A DNA stretch of 64,000 nucleotides from Glacieibacterium arshaanense (GTDB taxonomy: Bacteria; Pseudomonadota; Alphaproteobacteria; Sphingomonadales; Sphingomonadaceae), in assembly GCF_004681125.1 (NCBI RefSeq), contig NZ_SIHO01000001.1:817149-881148 (forward strand). Direction: 5' to 3'. The notes under the pieces are model-generated. The model saw only the letters and a program-made list of their open reading frames with translations, was not told the DNA's origin and did no database searches. The position numbers and the translations under genes were made by a program. The first letter of the stretch is position 1, and each line of letters opens with the position of its first letter. Below are positions 33,349 to 42,706 of this stretch, piece after piece.

Positions 33349-35421
33349 CTAGCTGTTTGGCGAAATGATCGTCGCGACCTTCTCGTTTGCGGGATCGGCC
33401 TGTGTGGCCACATTCGTCGCAATCTCGAGTTCGGCCATTGCCACGTCGATACGGTTCTCGGTTTCCTTGTCCTTCCGATCTTCAGCACGTCCAGCAAGTG
33501 CCAGGCGAATATCTTCGATCTTCTGGTTCATCTCGAACTGCATGGTTTCCATCTGGGCCTGATGCGCCAGCTGTTGTTCACGCAGAGCAACCTCCTTGTC
33601 CTCACGAGCCGTCTTCTTGATGAGGGCATCGAGTTCCGCCTGGGCCTTGGGGTCCGGAGCGGGCGGTTGGAGTGTCGTGGGATCCACCAGGTAGTCCTGG
33701 AAGTTCTTGATGTCCTTCAGCTTGAAGACCGTCGACATCAGGTTGTACTTCTGTTGCTCGCCGTACATGCGGGCCATAGACTCGTCGGAACCCATGATCT
33801 TATGGGCCGTGAGGTATTCCTCGACGACCTGATCGCGTTCACCGAAACCGAGCTTCAGGTCCACTGTGACATGGCGCCTTGAGGTCCACTGGCCAGGAGT
33901 GACCGGAACGAACTCGCCGGCCAACTCGAAGACCTTTTCGGACTTCTCGTTTTCGATGACCAGCTCGTACACCTTGAGGTACAGCTCCCTGAGGAACTGG
34001 ATGGCAAAGTGCCTGGCGACGACCTTCTGGCGAACCTGTGAGTTCGACGTCAGTTGCTCCACGAGGCCCTGTGAGTTCTGCTTGGACATGGCGTCCTTGC
34101 TGAGACCCTGGGAGAGCCTCGAGATGCCGGTAATGTCCTCACGGTCGCTGTCCGTCATCTGAAGGACCTGGAATGCCTGGGGAGGCAACTGGCCTTGAGG
34201 CATCGGGAGGATGCTTTCACGGTCCTTCACGTTCACGATGCCACCGTTACGGGGATCGAGAAGTTCGCGAGGGTTCGTTAGGCCACCTTTGACCACCTGC
34301 CACCGCGGATTAGCTGCGTTGACTGTGAGCTCGAGGATCGAACGTGTCAGCACGGTCTTGGCGTTTGCGATCGGCATCACGTTCTGGGCGTAGTTGGTGC
34401 CGTAGAACGTGTGAGGGATCGGCAAGGGACGGAAGGCGCAGAAGGGGTGAGACTTCACCTTTTCCTTGTGGAGAATGACGCCACTTGCATGGACCACACG
34501 CCACAAACGCTGCACGCCGGCACCTTCAAGGTCGATACGGAGATAGCTGTCGTAAACGGTGACCTCACGGCCCGCTTCGTCTTCAGCATCATCGCTGCCC
34601 CAAAGGACACCGTCTTCCGTTGCCTCATGGCGCTGTGTGCGCTCCATGTTGACGTTAAGGTCGTCATCATCGCCACCGATGGAATCCACCAGGTCCTGAT
34701 CGTAACCTTCTTCGACCAACTGGCCGAGCGTCTTCAAGGCCCGATGGGCGCAATAAGATGCCCTGCGGAGGTCCTTGGTCCGGCTGGCCACAATGAACTC
34801 TTCCGGCGGAATGGTATCAATGCGGACCTGGCTCGTGTCGACCATCTGGTTCGCAAAGCCCGTATAGAGCTTGGAGCCGTCGGGGCCGATTGTGACTTTT
34901 GGCTTCGCTTGGAGTTCGAACCCAGGGTGCTGCATGACACCGATAAAGTGCTCTTCAGGCATCTGTTCGAACGCATGTTCCGCTTCGATCTCTGAGGACT
35001 TTTCCCAGTAGACCTTGGCGACACCGACACGCGCCGTAAGGCCATCGTGCATAACGTCACCGAAAATCTCCAGGCCATCGTTCAGCCGGAAAATCTGATA
35101 GTCCGTGTAGGACGATGCGATGCGGGCCATTGCGGTGTCGTTGGCATTCTGCGGGGAGAACTGGACGATGTTGTTGCCGGCGGCAAACGTCTCGAGCAGC
35201 TGGCCCTTCATGGCCTCTACGGCGTTGTAGACGTCCCTGGAGATGTACTTCGAGCCGCCTTCGCGGACCGGGAGCGGCTTCTTGCCGTTGTAGGCATCCG
35301 TGATGTCCTGGCGTTCGCGTGCCAGCTTGCTGTCGAGAATTCCGACACCCTGGGATGCCTGACGTTTACAAGCTGACAGCAGCTGAGCGTCCGATATTGC
35401 TTTACGCTTTGACTGCGCCAT
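33349..35421 (-). CDS. Portal protein (SU10-like)
   Basis: 690 aa. Begins MAQSKRKAISDAQLLSACKR, contains the portal-type stretches LRRASYCAHRALKTLGQL, RPLPIPHTFYGTNYAQNVMP and NAANPRWQVVKGG. A long C-terminal helical segment (from about residue 580) includes DKEVALREQQLAHQAQMETM, as in large podoviral portals with a barrel. It forms the twelve-fold DNA channel. The start overlaps the terminase stop by one base. Confidence 0.88.
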   Translation of the reverse strand: MAQSKRKAISDAQLLSACKRQASQGVGILDSKLARERQDITDAYNGKKPLPVREGGSKYISRDVYNAVEAMKGQLLETFAAGNNIVQFSPQNANDTAMARIASSYTDYQIFRLNDGLEIFGDVMHDGLTARVGVAKVYWEKSSEIEAEHAFEQMPEEHFIGVMQHPGFELQAKPKVTIGPDGSKLYTGFANQMVDTSQVRIDTIPPEEFIVASRTKDLRRASYCAHRALKTLGQLVEEGYDQDLVDSIGGDDDDLNVNMERTQRHEATEDGVLWGSDDAEDEAGREVTVYDSYLRIDLEGAGVQRLWRVVHASGVILHKEKVKSHPFCAFRPLPIPHTFYGTNYAQNVMPIANAKTVLTRSILELTVNAANPRWQVVKGGLTNPRELLDPRNGGIVNVKDRESILPMPQGQLPPQAFQVLQMTDSDREDITGISRLSQGLSKDAMSKQNSQGLVEQLTSNSQVRQKVVARHFAIQFLRELYLKVYELVIENEKSEKVFELAGEFVPVTPGQWTSRRHVTVDLKLGFGERDQVVEEYLTAHKIMGSDESMARMYGEQQKYNLMSTVFKLKDIKNFQDYLVDPTTLQPPAPDPKAQAELDALIKKTAREDKEVALREQQLAHQAQMETMQFEMNQKIEDIRLALAGRAEDRKDKETENRIDVAMAELEIATNVATQADPANEKVATIISPNS

Positions 35422-37097
35422 TAAATTGATCCGAAATATGAATCCTCCGGGACCTCGATGGGATCGAAGCGGCCTTCATGGATGTGATTGGTGATTGCCA
35501 GGGCCATGACGGTATCGTCGTGGGAGCCGTACTCAGCCTCCATGCCACCCGTGTTTGGGTTGACGACGAAGGTCATGAGTTCCTGGATGGTTTTCTGGTC
35601 GTTCAGTTCGATGGTGCCGTCACGGATGGCTGCACGCAGTTCGCTGATGATGAGGGGTTTTGATATCTGATCGGTTTTGAAGCCGACCTTTGCGACCTCT
35701 TCGTCACGCATCTTGTCGTACTGGAGGCGCCGATAAAGGTTCGGATAGTCGAAGTCCTTTTCGAGCCTGGTGTTCGGCAAGATACCCTGGTTGTTCACTT
35801 CAACGGCCAGAAGGGCGTCATTGTAGTAAAGGCCCAGGTGGTAAACCGTGGTGGCCCAGAAGTCCGGATCGACGTGTCCGCGCCATACGGCAACCTGACG
35901 TTTCCGACTGTCGAAGACCTGAGCGACCGTATAGTCGCCTTCGAATTCCCCATTGGACTTGCGAGCCCCAGGGATGCCTTCAGCGACGTCGGAACCGATG
36001 GTGTAACTTTCGGCCGGGTTGTGTTCCCGATAGACCAGGAGCTCACCGCGAGGGTCCGGCATGAATTCCGGCTTGGGACCTAACTGAAGGCCCAGACGGT
36101 GAATGATGTTCGGACAGACTGCCAGGCGTTCGTGAAGCTTCTCGAGGTTGAACACAGGGCGACCTGAGGTCAGGAAGGCTTCCATCGCGTTCGACGGGTA
36201 TTCCTGCTTGAACAGATCGAGACCGTCGGCCGCAACCTTCCGTCGGCGCCACATGAGCTGTCCGTCCGAAAGGCCATGCTTTTCCGCCAGTTCCTCTTCG
36301 TCCAGGGTGCGCGTGAAGCCCTCGATGGGTTCCTCACAGTATTCGTCCTGGATAAACCACGGGAGGAAGACCTGAATGAACCCGTTGCCTTCAGGGTCCA
36401 GGGGATCCAGGCGGGCGCCTTGCCAGTATTCGTAGAAGGGACCTGAGGTACCTCGAGCGGTCGATTCGATCGCAACGAACGTGTCGTCATTCTTTGGGAC
36501 GGCCTGGAGGAGACCGTTCAGGATGTCTGCGGCTTTACCTTTAGGCCAAAGGCCCAATTCGGACGCATGGACCAACTGGAGGGTTTCACCGCGGCCAACC
36601 GTATCGGAGCCGGCAGTACCCACCATGTACCCAGAGTCCAGGATGTCGAACTTGAGTTCCCGTACGGACGATGCGCCACTTGAGGGCTTGCAGGGGTGGC
36701 CAGGCTCGATGCTGTCGTAAAACCGCTTGGTCATATCGAACAGCGCCTTGGTGCTATCCGTCTTGTGCGTGATGACCATGGCCTTTTGGCCTTTGTGCTG
36801 GGTGGTCCACCAGAACATGAAGGCGCCCCAGAGTGTCGACAGGCCCATCTGGCGGGCCTTGAGGACAACCACGCGGACCCTGCCGGTCTTCTGCCACTGG
36901 TCCAGGATTTGTTCGAAGAACTGCCTCTGGGCACGGTTAAGCTTGAAGGGGAGGGTCTCGCCGGTTTTCGTTCTGATCTTGAGGATACGCGGGGCGTAAT
37001 ACTCGAAGTCGTTCAGGAGCCTGAGGCGGGCGGCCTTGCGTTTCTTCTCGAGGGCCTTCTGGGCCAGCTCGTCTGCAGTCAGGGGCGCAACGGCCAT
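35421..37097 (-). CDS. Terminase large subunit
   Basis: 558 aa. ATPase domain with adenine motif FKLNRAQRQFFEQ, Walker A-like VLKARQMGLST and Walker B region LQLVHASELGLWP. RNase H-like nuclease domain with YTIGSDVAEGIPG (first Asp), VEVNNQG (Glu) and GSHDDTVMALAI (final Asp pair). It cuts and pumps phage DNA into the head. Closely linked to the small subunit and portal genes. Confidence 0.95.
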   Translation of the reverse strand: MAVAPLTADELAQKALEKKRKAARLRLLNDFEYYAPRILKIRTKTGETLPFKLNRAQRQFFEQILDQWQKTGRVRVVVLKARQMGLSTLWGAFMFWWTTQHKGQKAMVITHKTDSTKALFDMTKRFYDSIEPGHPCKPSSGASSVRELKFDILDSGYMVGTAGSDTVGRGETLQLVHASELGLWPKGKAADILNGLLQAVPKNDDTFVAIESTARGTSGPFYEYWQGARLDPLDPEGNGFIQVFLPWFIQDEYCEEPIEGFTRTLDEEELAEKHGLSDGQLMWRRRKVAADGLDLFKQEYPSNAMEAFLTSGRPVFNLEKLHERLAVCPNIIHRLGLQLGPKPEFMPDPRGELLVYREHNPAESYTIGSDVAEGIPGARKSNGEFEGDYTVAQVFDSRKRQVAVWRGHVDPDFWATTVYHLGLYYNDALLAVEVNNQGILPNTRLEKDFDYPNLYRRLQYDKMRDEEVAKVGFKTDQISKPLIISELRAAIRDGTIELNDQKTIQELMTFVVNPNTGGMEAEYGSHDDTVMALAITNHIHEGRFDPIEVPEDSYFGSI

Positions 37098-37100
37098 AAA

Positions 37101-37673
37101 TTACTCGTTGTCTGTGGCCTCATCGTCATCGTCCAGGAGCTCGTCGAGGATATCCTCAGCGGTCCGTACGGTAACTTCCTTGATGGCGACGGGTTTGGAT
37201 TTCGTGAAATCGAGGATCAGCCGGGCTGCGGCGATCTTGTTCGCGTCGGCTGTCTGGCTCTTCATGACCGTCAATGCGGTCTCGAGTGCCTGGACGGCGC
37301 GTGTGTCCTCAGGGAGAATGCCCTGCTTCTTCATTTTGCTCATGATAATCTTGACCTCGGGGCGAGCCTCTTGAAGCACGATGGCGTGCTGCTTGGCTGT
37401 CAGGTGATAGGGAACGCCCGGTTTACGGCCGCAGTTCTTGAATGATTCCGGAGTGCGCTTCGCGGCGTTTGCCTTTTGGGCTGCCGAGCGTTCCTCTGGT
37501 GACATATCGGTGTATTGGTTCCGATAGTTTCCTTGTCGTCTCTTCGGTTTCACAACCACCGGTGCAACTCGAGGCTCCTTGAGCGCCTCTAGGGCGAATA
37601 GGACCACGGTCTTCGGTTTGTTCTTCACGCCAGGCGGGCGACCGCGAGGGTTGCCGGTACGCTTGGTAGGCAT
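37101..37673 (-). CDS. Terminase small subunit
   Basis: 190 aa. Basic N-terminus with AT-hook-like residues (RTGNPRGRPPGVKNKPK), a helical middle (AIVLQEARPEVKIIMSKMKK, AVQALETALTVMKSQTAD) and an acidic end (ILDELLDDDDEATDNE). Its position 3 bp before the large subunit gene supports the call; it would bind packaging sites. Confidence 0.75.
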   Translation of the reverse strand: MPTKRTGNPRGRPPGVKNKPKTVVLFALEALKEPRVAPVVVKPKRRQGNYRNQYTDMSPEERSAAQKANAAKRTPESFKNCGRKPGVPYHLTAKQHAIVLQEARPEVKIIMSKMKKQGILPEDTRAVQALETALTVMKSQTADANKIAAARLILDFTKSKPVAIKEVTVRTAEDILDELLDDDDEATDNE

Positions 37674-37705
37674 GAGGTATCCTTGAAATTCTGTGGGGTC
37701 TCAGG

Positions 37706-37738
37706 GGCCAGGCAGGTCTGTTGGGAGCCTGCCTGGCC
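37706..37738 (-). other. Perfect 11-bp hairpin between ejection and terminase genes
   Basis: GGCCAGGCAGG (37706-37716) and CCTGCCTGGCC (37728-37738) with an 11-nt loop and no U-run. Probably an RNA processing site or mRNA stabiliser within the late transcript rather than a full terminator. Confidence 0.5.
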
Positions 37739-37750
37739 TTGAGGTTTCGT

Positions 37751-39490
37751 TTAGTATTGCCCGTTGGGGACTTGCTGATCGCCCTGGGGCCCGTAGGCGC
37801 TAGGGTCCTTGTTCCCAAGGAACGCAGGCGCCAGAAGGTTTGTCTTCTGGGACATACGGCGAACCATCTCAGCGGCACTTTCGGCACCGGCTGGACGTGA
37901 GGTCATTGCGTGACGCAAGGCTTTTTGACCGGCCTGGCTGTAGGCCATACGGCCCGCAATGATTGTTGCTGCAAGGGTCGGATTGACCATACCGGTAACG
38001 GCGCCAATTCCGGCCGCAGGGGCCGCGCCTACGCCGATAGCCTTCATGATTGCTGCGTTCAGAGGGGTGCCGCTATCTCCGACTTTCATCGGAAGAACAT
38101 CCTTACCGGCATCGGCCAGGTCAGACATCAAGGCAACGCCTCGCGCTGTGGCGTTGTGGCGCGAACTTCTGTCGCCGGCTTTCACCGCAGCTTGAAGGCT
38201 GTTTGGTGTGAACAGCCCGTTAGTGGAGCCTGTTCTGGAAGCAGCATCCTCAACGCGTGCGAGCATTGCAAAGCCGCTTCTGGCCTTCTGAAGTGCAGCA
38301 GTTGTCTCAGGTGAGTTCTGACGCTCCATAGCGTCGCGGACGGCGCCTTGAGCTTCTTGCAGATAGTCCTTCTGCACAATCATGTGCGGATCGGTGGTTA
38401 CACCACGGGCACTGATATGTTTACCAAGCGCCGAGTCAACGCGATTGGCGTCAGCACCGGAAAGGTGATTTCCCGCCCGTGTGAGCGAACCATCAACTGC
38501 CTCTGTGACAATCTTGGTTAGGTGCTGGGCTTGTTCCGGCGGGAGGTCGATAGCCGCCCGATCGAAAATATCTGCGAGATGTCCGTACAATTCGCTATCC
38601 GGCTTCAGTTCAGCATGAGCCAGAGCTTTGTCGTATGCGCTGGAAACGACATCATGAGCGCTCTGGACGTTCGTTCTATCGAAGCCAGGCGTATACTCCA
38701 GAGGGGCTCCTACAGCTGTGCGTACACGGTTAGTTGCAGCACGAGCGTAGGATTCTGCGCCACGATTGTATGCATCAGCCACACCTGTTCCAGGAACACG
38801 GCTAAGGGCATTTTCGACTTTCTGCAAAGCTCCGCCGGCGATCTGACCTGGTGTGAGCTCGACGCCTTCAGCCAGCAGTTTTTTGACGTTCTCTCGGGTT
38901 TGGGGACTGACGACACGCGATAACGCACCCATCGCCTTATGGCCCACACCGCTCAATGCGCCGCCTTCGAGTGCAGAAACTGCACGGTCCTTCAGGTCAC
39001 CTTCACCGGACCCTAAACCGTATGCAGCACCATCAAGCACCGCAGTGCCCAACTTGCCGACGGCTGCAACGGCCTTGGCGCCTTGGAGAGCCCTTGAGGC
39101 AGGATTGATGAAACCGCCGGCCAGTTGGCCAACAAGCCTCCCGGCGCCTGATTCTGCATCACGCTTCCGGTAGACCTTCAGGTTGTCGTCGTAACTTGAT
39201 GTGCCACCAAGGGCCCCACCGGCGACCGATTGGGCACCTGCAGCGATCTCATCGGCAAAACCAAAAGTTGCACCATCGGCAACCCCACGCACCACATCGA
39301 CCGCAGTGTCTCCCCAGGTGCGGGAAGGCTTTTCGGTTTCATGTGGTGCCGTGGAGTTTTGCTCTTGGGCTTGAGGGGCGCCCAGGTGACGGTCGTGTAC
39401 GTACCTAATGGCATCTTGCGCTGTAGCGCCTTCCGGAACGTTCACTTTGAAATTACGTCCGTCCGGTGACGTTACGTTGAAAGATGGCAT
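37751..39490 (-). CDS. Ejection (internal virion) protein with ubiquitin-like start
   Basis: 579 aa. Starts FNVTSPDGRNFKVNVPEGAT, the small beta-grasp-like opening found in many podoviral internal proteins, followed by a long alanine/glycine-rich helical body with hydrophobic stretches (AAPAAGIGAVTGMVNPTLAA). Probably released from the head to form part of the DNA-injection channel. First of the terminase-proximal genes; three ejection-type genes lie in a row. Confidence 0.65.
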   Translation of the reverse strand: MPSFNVTSPDGRNFKVNVPEGATAQDAIRYVHDRHLGAPQAQEQNSTAPHETEKPSRTWGDTAVDVVRGVADGATFGFADEIAAGAQSVAGGALGGTSSYDDNLKVYRKRDAESGAGRLVGQLAGGFINPASRALQGAKAVAAVGKLGTAVLDGAAYGLGSGEGDLKDRAVSALEGGALSGVGHKAMGALSRVVSPQTRENVKKLLAEGVELTPGQIAGGALQKVENALSRVPGTGVADAYNRGAESYARAATNRVRTAVGAPLEYTPGFDRTNVQSAHDVVSSAYDKALAHAELKPDSELYGHLADIFDRAAIDLPPEQAQHLTKIVTEAVDGSLTRAGNHLSGADANRVDSALGKHISARGVTTDPHMIVQKDYLQEAQGAVRDAMERQNSPETTAALQKARSGFAMLARVEDAASRTGSTNGLFTPNSLQAAVKAGDRSSRHNATARGVALMSDLADAGKDVLPMKVGDSGTPLNAAIMKAIGVGAAPAAGIGAVTGMVNPTLAATIIAGRMAYSQAGQKALRHAMTSRPAGAESAAEMVRRMSQKTNLLAPAFLGNKDPSAYGPQGDQQVPNGQY

Positions 39491-39496
39491 TATGTG

Positions 39497-40771
39497 TTAT
39501 CCAGGTGTTGCTGAGTACCCAGCGTATGGGTCGTTTGTGTTGGTGGATGTCGCTGCGTCCACACCCGTTTTAGAATAGCCAGATGCTTTATAAGTCGCCG
39601 CAAGGCGATCTCTCACACGCTGCGTTATTCTCGTGCGGGCTGCGATGTTTGCTCTGATGACAGAGGGCGACATTCCAGGATCGATTGAGGTTTTATCCCA
39701 TTCTGCGGCTTCGACAGGTGTTAGAGCGCCACCAAACAAGACATTACGATCCACGTTGTTTAGTGCATCTGCGCTCTGCCAGAATTTGGCCTGGTCTTCC
39801 TTTTTGTCGACCCCATGGCGCCCCATGAAGTTGGCGATTCTACCTGTGCCATATTGGCCGGCGAAGTCGTCCCTAAAAGTTCCTGTCAAATCTTGCAGCT
39901 TCGCGACAGTTTCCGTCGGACCTGTCAGTTCCTTAATTGCACCAGACGTGAGTCTTGCACCAGCATCCGCGGGGCCCCCAGGAATTGCTTCCATGTTCCC
40001 GTTGGGAAGCATGCGGTATCCCGAGGGAGCATCTTTGTGATATGCATTGTACCTTGAGATCGCGGTGTTTTCACGAGCATTAGCGTTTTGAGCATTGTCG
40101 TTTTGAACAGTATGGACAAACCTACGATCACCATCCATGTGACTGTACTTCTGGTCATCCTCACGGAGACTGAAGTCCCTATTAGAGTTAATGACGTTTT
40201 GATCTGAGTTTATCTTCAGTAGACCGTAGTTACGATCCCCGTTGGATTCGACGTAGTCCTGACCACGCTCGGCTAGGCCAGCTGCGCGATCACCATTCTT
40301 CTCGACGTAGTTCTGACCGCGGTCGAGACGAGACTCTTGGCGGTTGAAATGCTGTTCATCGCTTGCGACCTTCTTGGCATCAATCATAGCCCTGCTGAAA
40401 CCTGCACCACCCTTTGAAAGGCCGTCGGCAAATCCGTTGCCGGACAGAAGCCCAGAGCCCAAGGCAATAAGGCCTTCACTCACACCTGGACGGTGCAGAA
40501 AGCCCTTGATGCCGCCTTCAGCCTTAATGCCGCTGGTATCCTGGAGTATGGAGGCCGTGTTTAAAGCGCCGCCTTCAGGACCTACCGTCACGAGGGGTTG
40601 CGACTTGAGAATACCATCCGACAGGTGGGGGACTTCTGGTGTTTCCGGCAGACCTGGGGCCGTTGAGACATTGAGGTCCGCCGGGTTTCCCGGTGCATAT
40701 GCGAGCGCGTCGGTCGAAAGGGAGCCTTGTCCAATCCTGGGATTGCGGCCGATCATGGACAAGATTGCCAT
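39497..40771 (-). CDS. Ejection/internal virion-like protein
   Basis: 424 aa. The N-terminal half is glycine-rich with a hydrophobic patch (GVSEGLIALGSGLLSGNGFA). The middle has repeated units around N/R-G-D-R: NYVEKNGDRAAGLAERGQDY, YVESNGDRNYGLL and HMDGDRRFVHT, suggesting a short internal repeat. No specific family. Position between two similar virion genes supports the role. Confidence 0.6.
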   Translation of the reverse strand: MAILSMIGRNPRIGQGSLSTDALAYAPGNPADLNVSTAPGLPETPEVPHLSDGILKSQPLVTVGPEGGALNTASILQDTSGIKAEGGIKGFLHRPGVSEGLIALGSGLLSGNGFADGLSKGGAGFSRAMIDAKKVASDEQHFNRQESRLDRGQNYVEKNGDRAAGLAERGQDYVESNGDRNYGLLKINSDQNVINSNRDFSLREDDQKYSHMDGDRRFVHTVQNDNAQNANARENTAISRYNAYHKDAPSGYRMLPNGNMEAIPGGPADAGARLTSGAIKELTGPTETVAKLQDLTGTFRDDFAGQYGTGRIANFMGRHGVDKKEDQAKFWQSADALNNVDRNVLFGGALTPVEAAEWDKTSIDPGMSPSVIRANIAARTRITQRVRDRLAATYKASGYSKTGVDAATSTNTNDPYAGYSATPG

Positions 40772-40790
40772 TTATATTTCCTTGAGATTG

Positions 40791-41774
40791 TTATTTGAAG
40801 CCGCCGTAGATACCGGCAGCGGTCGAAGCAGCTCCGAGGAGACCACCAACGAGACCAGGGTTCTTGGTCGCCTTCTCGGTGCCCGTGGTGTTGACCTTTT
40901 GGCCCCACTGGTTTGCGCCAATTGTGCCGTAATAGGCATCGAGCAGTTTCTGCTGACGAACGTCGTTTTCGTCCCACTGGCTCTTTGCGGCCGTGTCGTA
41001 ACCCTGACGATCCGCCTGGCCCAAAGCAGCTGCCTTGGTGGCTTCGTCATAGTTGCCGTACGTCGCATCAAGACCTGCACCGATAGTGCCGGCGCCTTGC
41101 GAGACCTGGTTGCCGAAGATGCCGGCAGAATTGCCCATAGCGGACAGATTGGTGCCTCGAGCCTGTTCGGCCAGAGAGAGACCACGGTCGTATGCCTGGC
41201 CCCGAATGTTCGCCGAAACGTCCGCGATGGAATCTGCAGCACCGCGTTGAGCGATACCGGCAGCCACACCGGCTCGGCTGGAGTTGATGTTGCCTGAAGC
41301 CGTTGCCTGGCGATCTATGCCCGGGAGCGTGCCCTCATTGAGATTGCGGGTGACATCGCGTGTTGCCGCGGTGACCATGCCGTCAATTTCAGGGTTATTC
41401 GCATACGCCCTTGCGGCCGCAATGTTCCCTGCAGTGGCATCGGTACCGGCCATGCGTGCATAGGCATCCGCAGAGCCATGAGCGCCTTCAGCTGCACCAT
41501 CCAGGAGCGTTGAGCCTGCCTGGCCAATCCGGCTAGCAGCACCCATACCGGCGCCTGTGGAATACTTACGGAGGGCATCAAGCGTCTGCTGAGCCTGGCC
41601 GTCCATACCGGCATAACGTTCGCCGCCATAGGCAGCCGAGCCGGACTTCTGCTTGAAGAGGTCCTGAGCGCCGTTGAAGGCGGTCTGCAGGAAAGGCTTC
41701 TGGAAATCGGAAACCTGGGAGTCTGAAGTGCCTGTTGAAGAGGTCTTCGAGGTCGACTGGAACATTTTGCCCAT
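40791..41774 (-). CDS. Ejection/DNA-transfer-like virion protein
   Basis: 327 aa. Starts MGKMFQSTSKTSSTGTSDSQ and continues with an alanine/glycine/serine-rich helical body (RQATASGNINSSRAGVAAG, then DSIADVSANIRGQAYDRG), and a hydrophobic C-terminus (GLVGGLLGAASTAAGIYGG). This type is frequent among podoviral tail and ejection modules. Alternative start at 41765. Confidence 0.65.
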   Translation of the reverse strand: MGKMFQSTSKTSSTGTSDSQVSDFQKPFLQTAFNGAQDLFKQKSGSAAYGGERYAGMDGQAQQTLDALRKYSTGAGMGAASRIGQAGSTLLDGAAEGAHGSADAYARMAGTDATAGNIAAARAYANNPEIDGMVTAATRDVTRNLNEGTLPGIDRQATASGNINSSRAGVAAGIAQRGAADSIADVSANIRGQAYDRGLSLAEQARGTNLSAMGNSAGIFGNQVSQGAGTIGAGLDATYGNYDEATKAAALGQADRQGYDTAAKSQWDENDVRQQKLLDAYYGTIGANQWGQKVNTTGTEKATKNPGLVGGLLGAASTAAGIYGGFK

Positions 41775-41789
41775 GGGCGTGAAGTCTTT

Positions 41790-42110
41790 CTAAAGTGCCC
41801 GATGGATTTCGGTGAGTTCGCCGGAAACCCGGTCGGTATAATTGGTGACGTATGTGAACCCGCACATCCCAAGGAACTTGAGGTGCTTTTCGTCGCCTGG
41901 TTCATGAAGGGCGTAAATGGGACCACCGTGGAGGTCCTTCAGGACATCAAGATCGCGCAGGAACGCCTTCTTGACCGTCGCGGACCATCTGACACGCATG
42001 GTGCAGTGAATGAACGTGAGGTGCGGAGCCGCTTGCTCGAGGTACACGGTGTACTCATGCCGGCGAACGACTGGGACTTTGAATTGGTGGTCTGAAACGA
42101 AAGGGATCAC
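41790..42110 (-). CDS. Hypothetical protein with GNAT-like C-terminus
   Basis: 106 aa. Mixed alpha/beta; YALHEPGDEKHLKFLGMCGF resembles the last strands of small GNAT-like phage internal proteins (as T7 gp13 has). It is followed 15 bp later by the first ejection gene. The GNAT link is weak. Confidence 0.45.
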   Translation of the reverse strand: MIPFVSDHQFKVPVVRRHEYTVYLEQAAPHLTFIHCTMRVRWSATVKKAFLRDLDVLKDLHGGPIYALHEPGDEKHLKFLGMCGFTYVTNYTDRVSGELTEIHRAL

Positions 42111-42140
42111 TCAAGGCCCCTCTCGTTTCTAGATGTTTGG

Positions 42141-42512
42141 TTATGGTGACGTTAGTTGAGCGTCCAGGTACTGGCGGACGACGTAGAGGTCGCTGACGTT
42201 GCCTTTGGCCATCCGTTCGATTGCACTCATGCCTCCGAAAGGCGGTGCCTTGTTCGGCCGGCGCATCCACTCATCGGCCCTATCGGTGACCGGCAGGATC
42301 GTGTTGATCGCCTTGAAGACACCGATGACGTACGAAATGCGCTCGAGGGTGTCCCGGCTGATCTTTTTGATCTTACCGCTCTTCCAGTAGGTCACAGTCG
42401 AAATGCTGGACTGTCCTAGGATGCGCATCTGCTCAGCCCTGGACAATTTCCAAGCGGCGGCGATGTTGAAGAACGTACGCAGGGCAGGGCCGGTGAGTTC
42501 GGCTTCAGTCAT
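42141..42512 (-). CDS. Xre/MbcA/ParS antitoxin-family protein without a RES toxin
   Basis: 123 aa. N-terminal HTH (FFNIAAAWKLSRAEQMRILG, then STVTYWKSGKIKKISRDTL) and C-terminal toxin-binding type domain (RRPNKAPPFGGMSAIERM, then DLYVVRQYLDAQ). These features match the MbcA/ParS/Xre antitoxin family well. No RES partner is found on either side; it lies inside the late virion operon. It may neutralise a host RES toxin or act as a late regulator. Confidence 0.75.
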   Translation of the reverse strand: MTEAELTGPALRTFFNIAAAWKLSRAEQMRILGQSSISTVTYWKSGKIKKISRDTLERISYVIGVFKAINTILPVTDRADEWMRRPNKAPPFGGMSAIERMAKGNVSDLYVVRQYLDAQLTSP

Positions 42513-42523
42513 CAGGAGCTCCG

Positions 42524-42706
42524 TTATGGACCCTCTAGAACCGCGATGCGGGCCTCGAGTGACGCTATGATAGCCTCATAGTTCGCGAAAGCGTAAGCGA
42601 TCTTGATGAGCTCATCGTCGACGAATTGCGGGAAGCTTTGAGGCATCGCGGGCCTTATGCCCTTACGATACCCCGCAGCCATTTTGATTGTAGGTTCCAC
42701 GCTCAT
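42524..42706 (-). CDS. Hypothetical small protein coupled to the tail hub gene
   Basis: 60 aa; its ATG overlaps the tail hub stop (ATGA). The C-terminus is a short coiled coil (YEAIIASLEARIAVLEG). Followed by the ParS-like gene. No family recognised. Confidence 0.55.
   Translation of the reverse strand: MSVEPTIKMAAGYRKGIRPAMPQSFPQFVDDELIKIAYAFANYEAIIASLEARIAVLEGP

Noticed and set aside
42141-42512. Complete RES-Xre toxin-antitoxin pair
   Set aside because: No RES-domain gene on either side; only the antitoxin-type protein is present.
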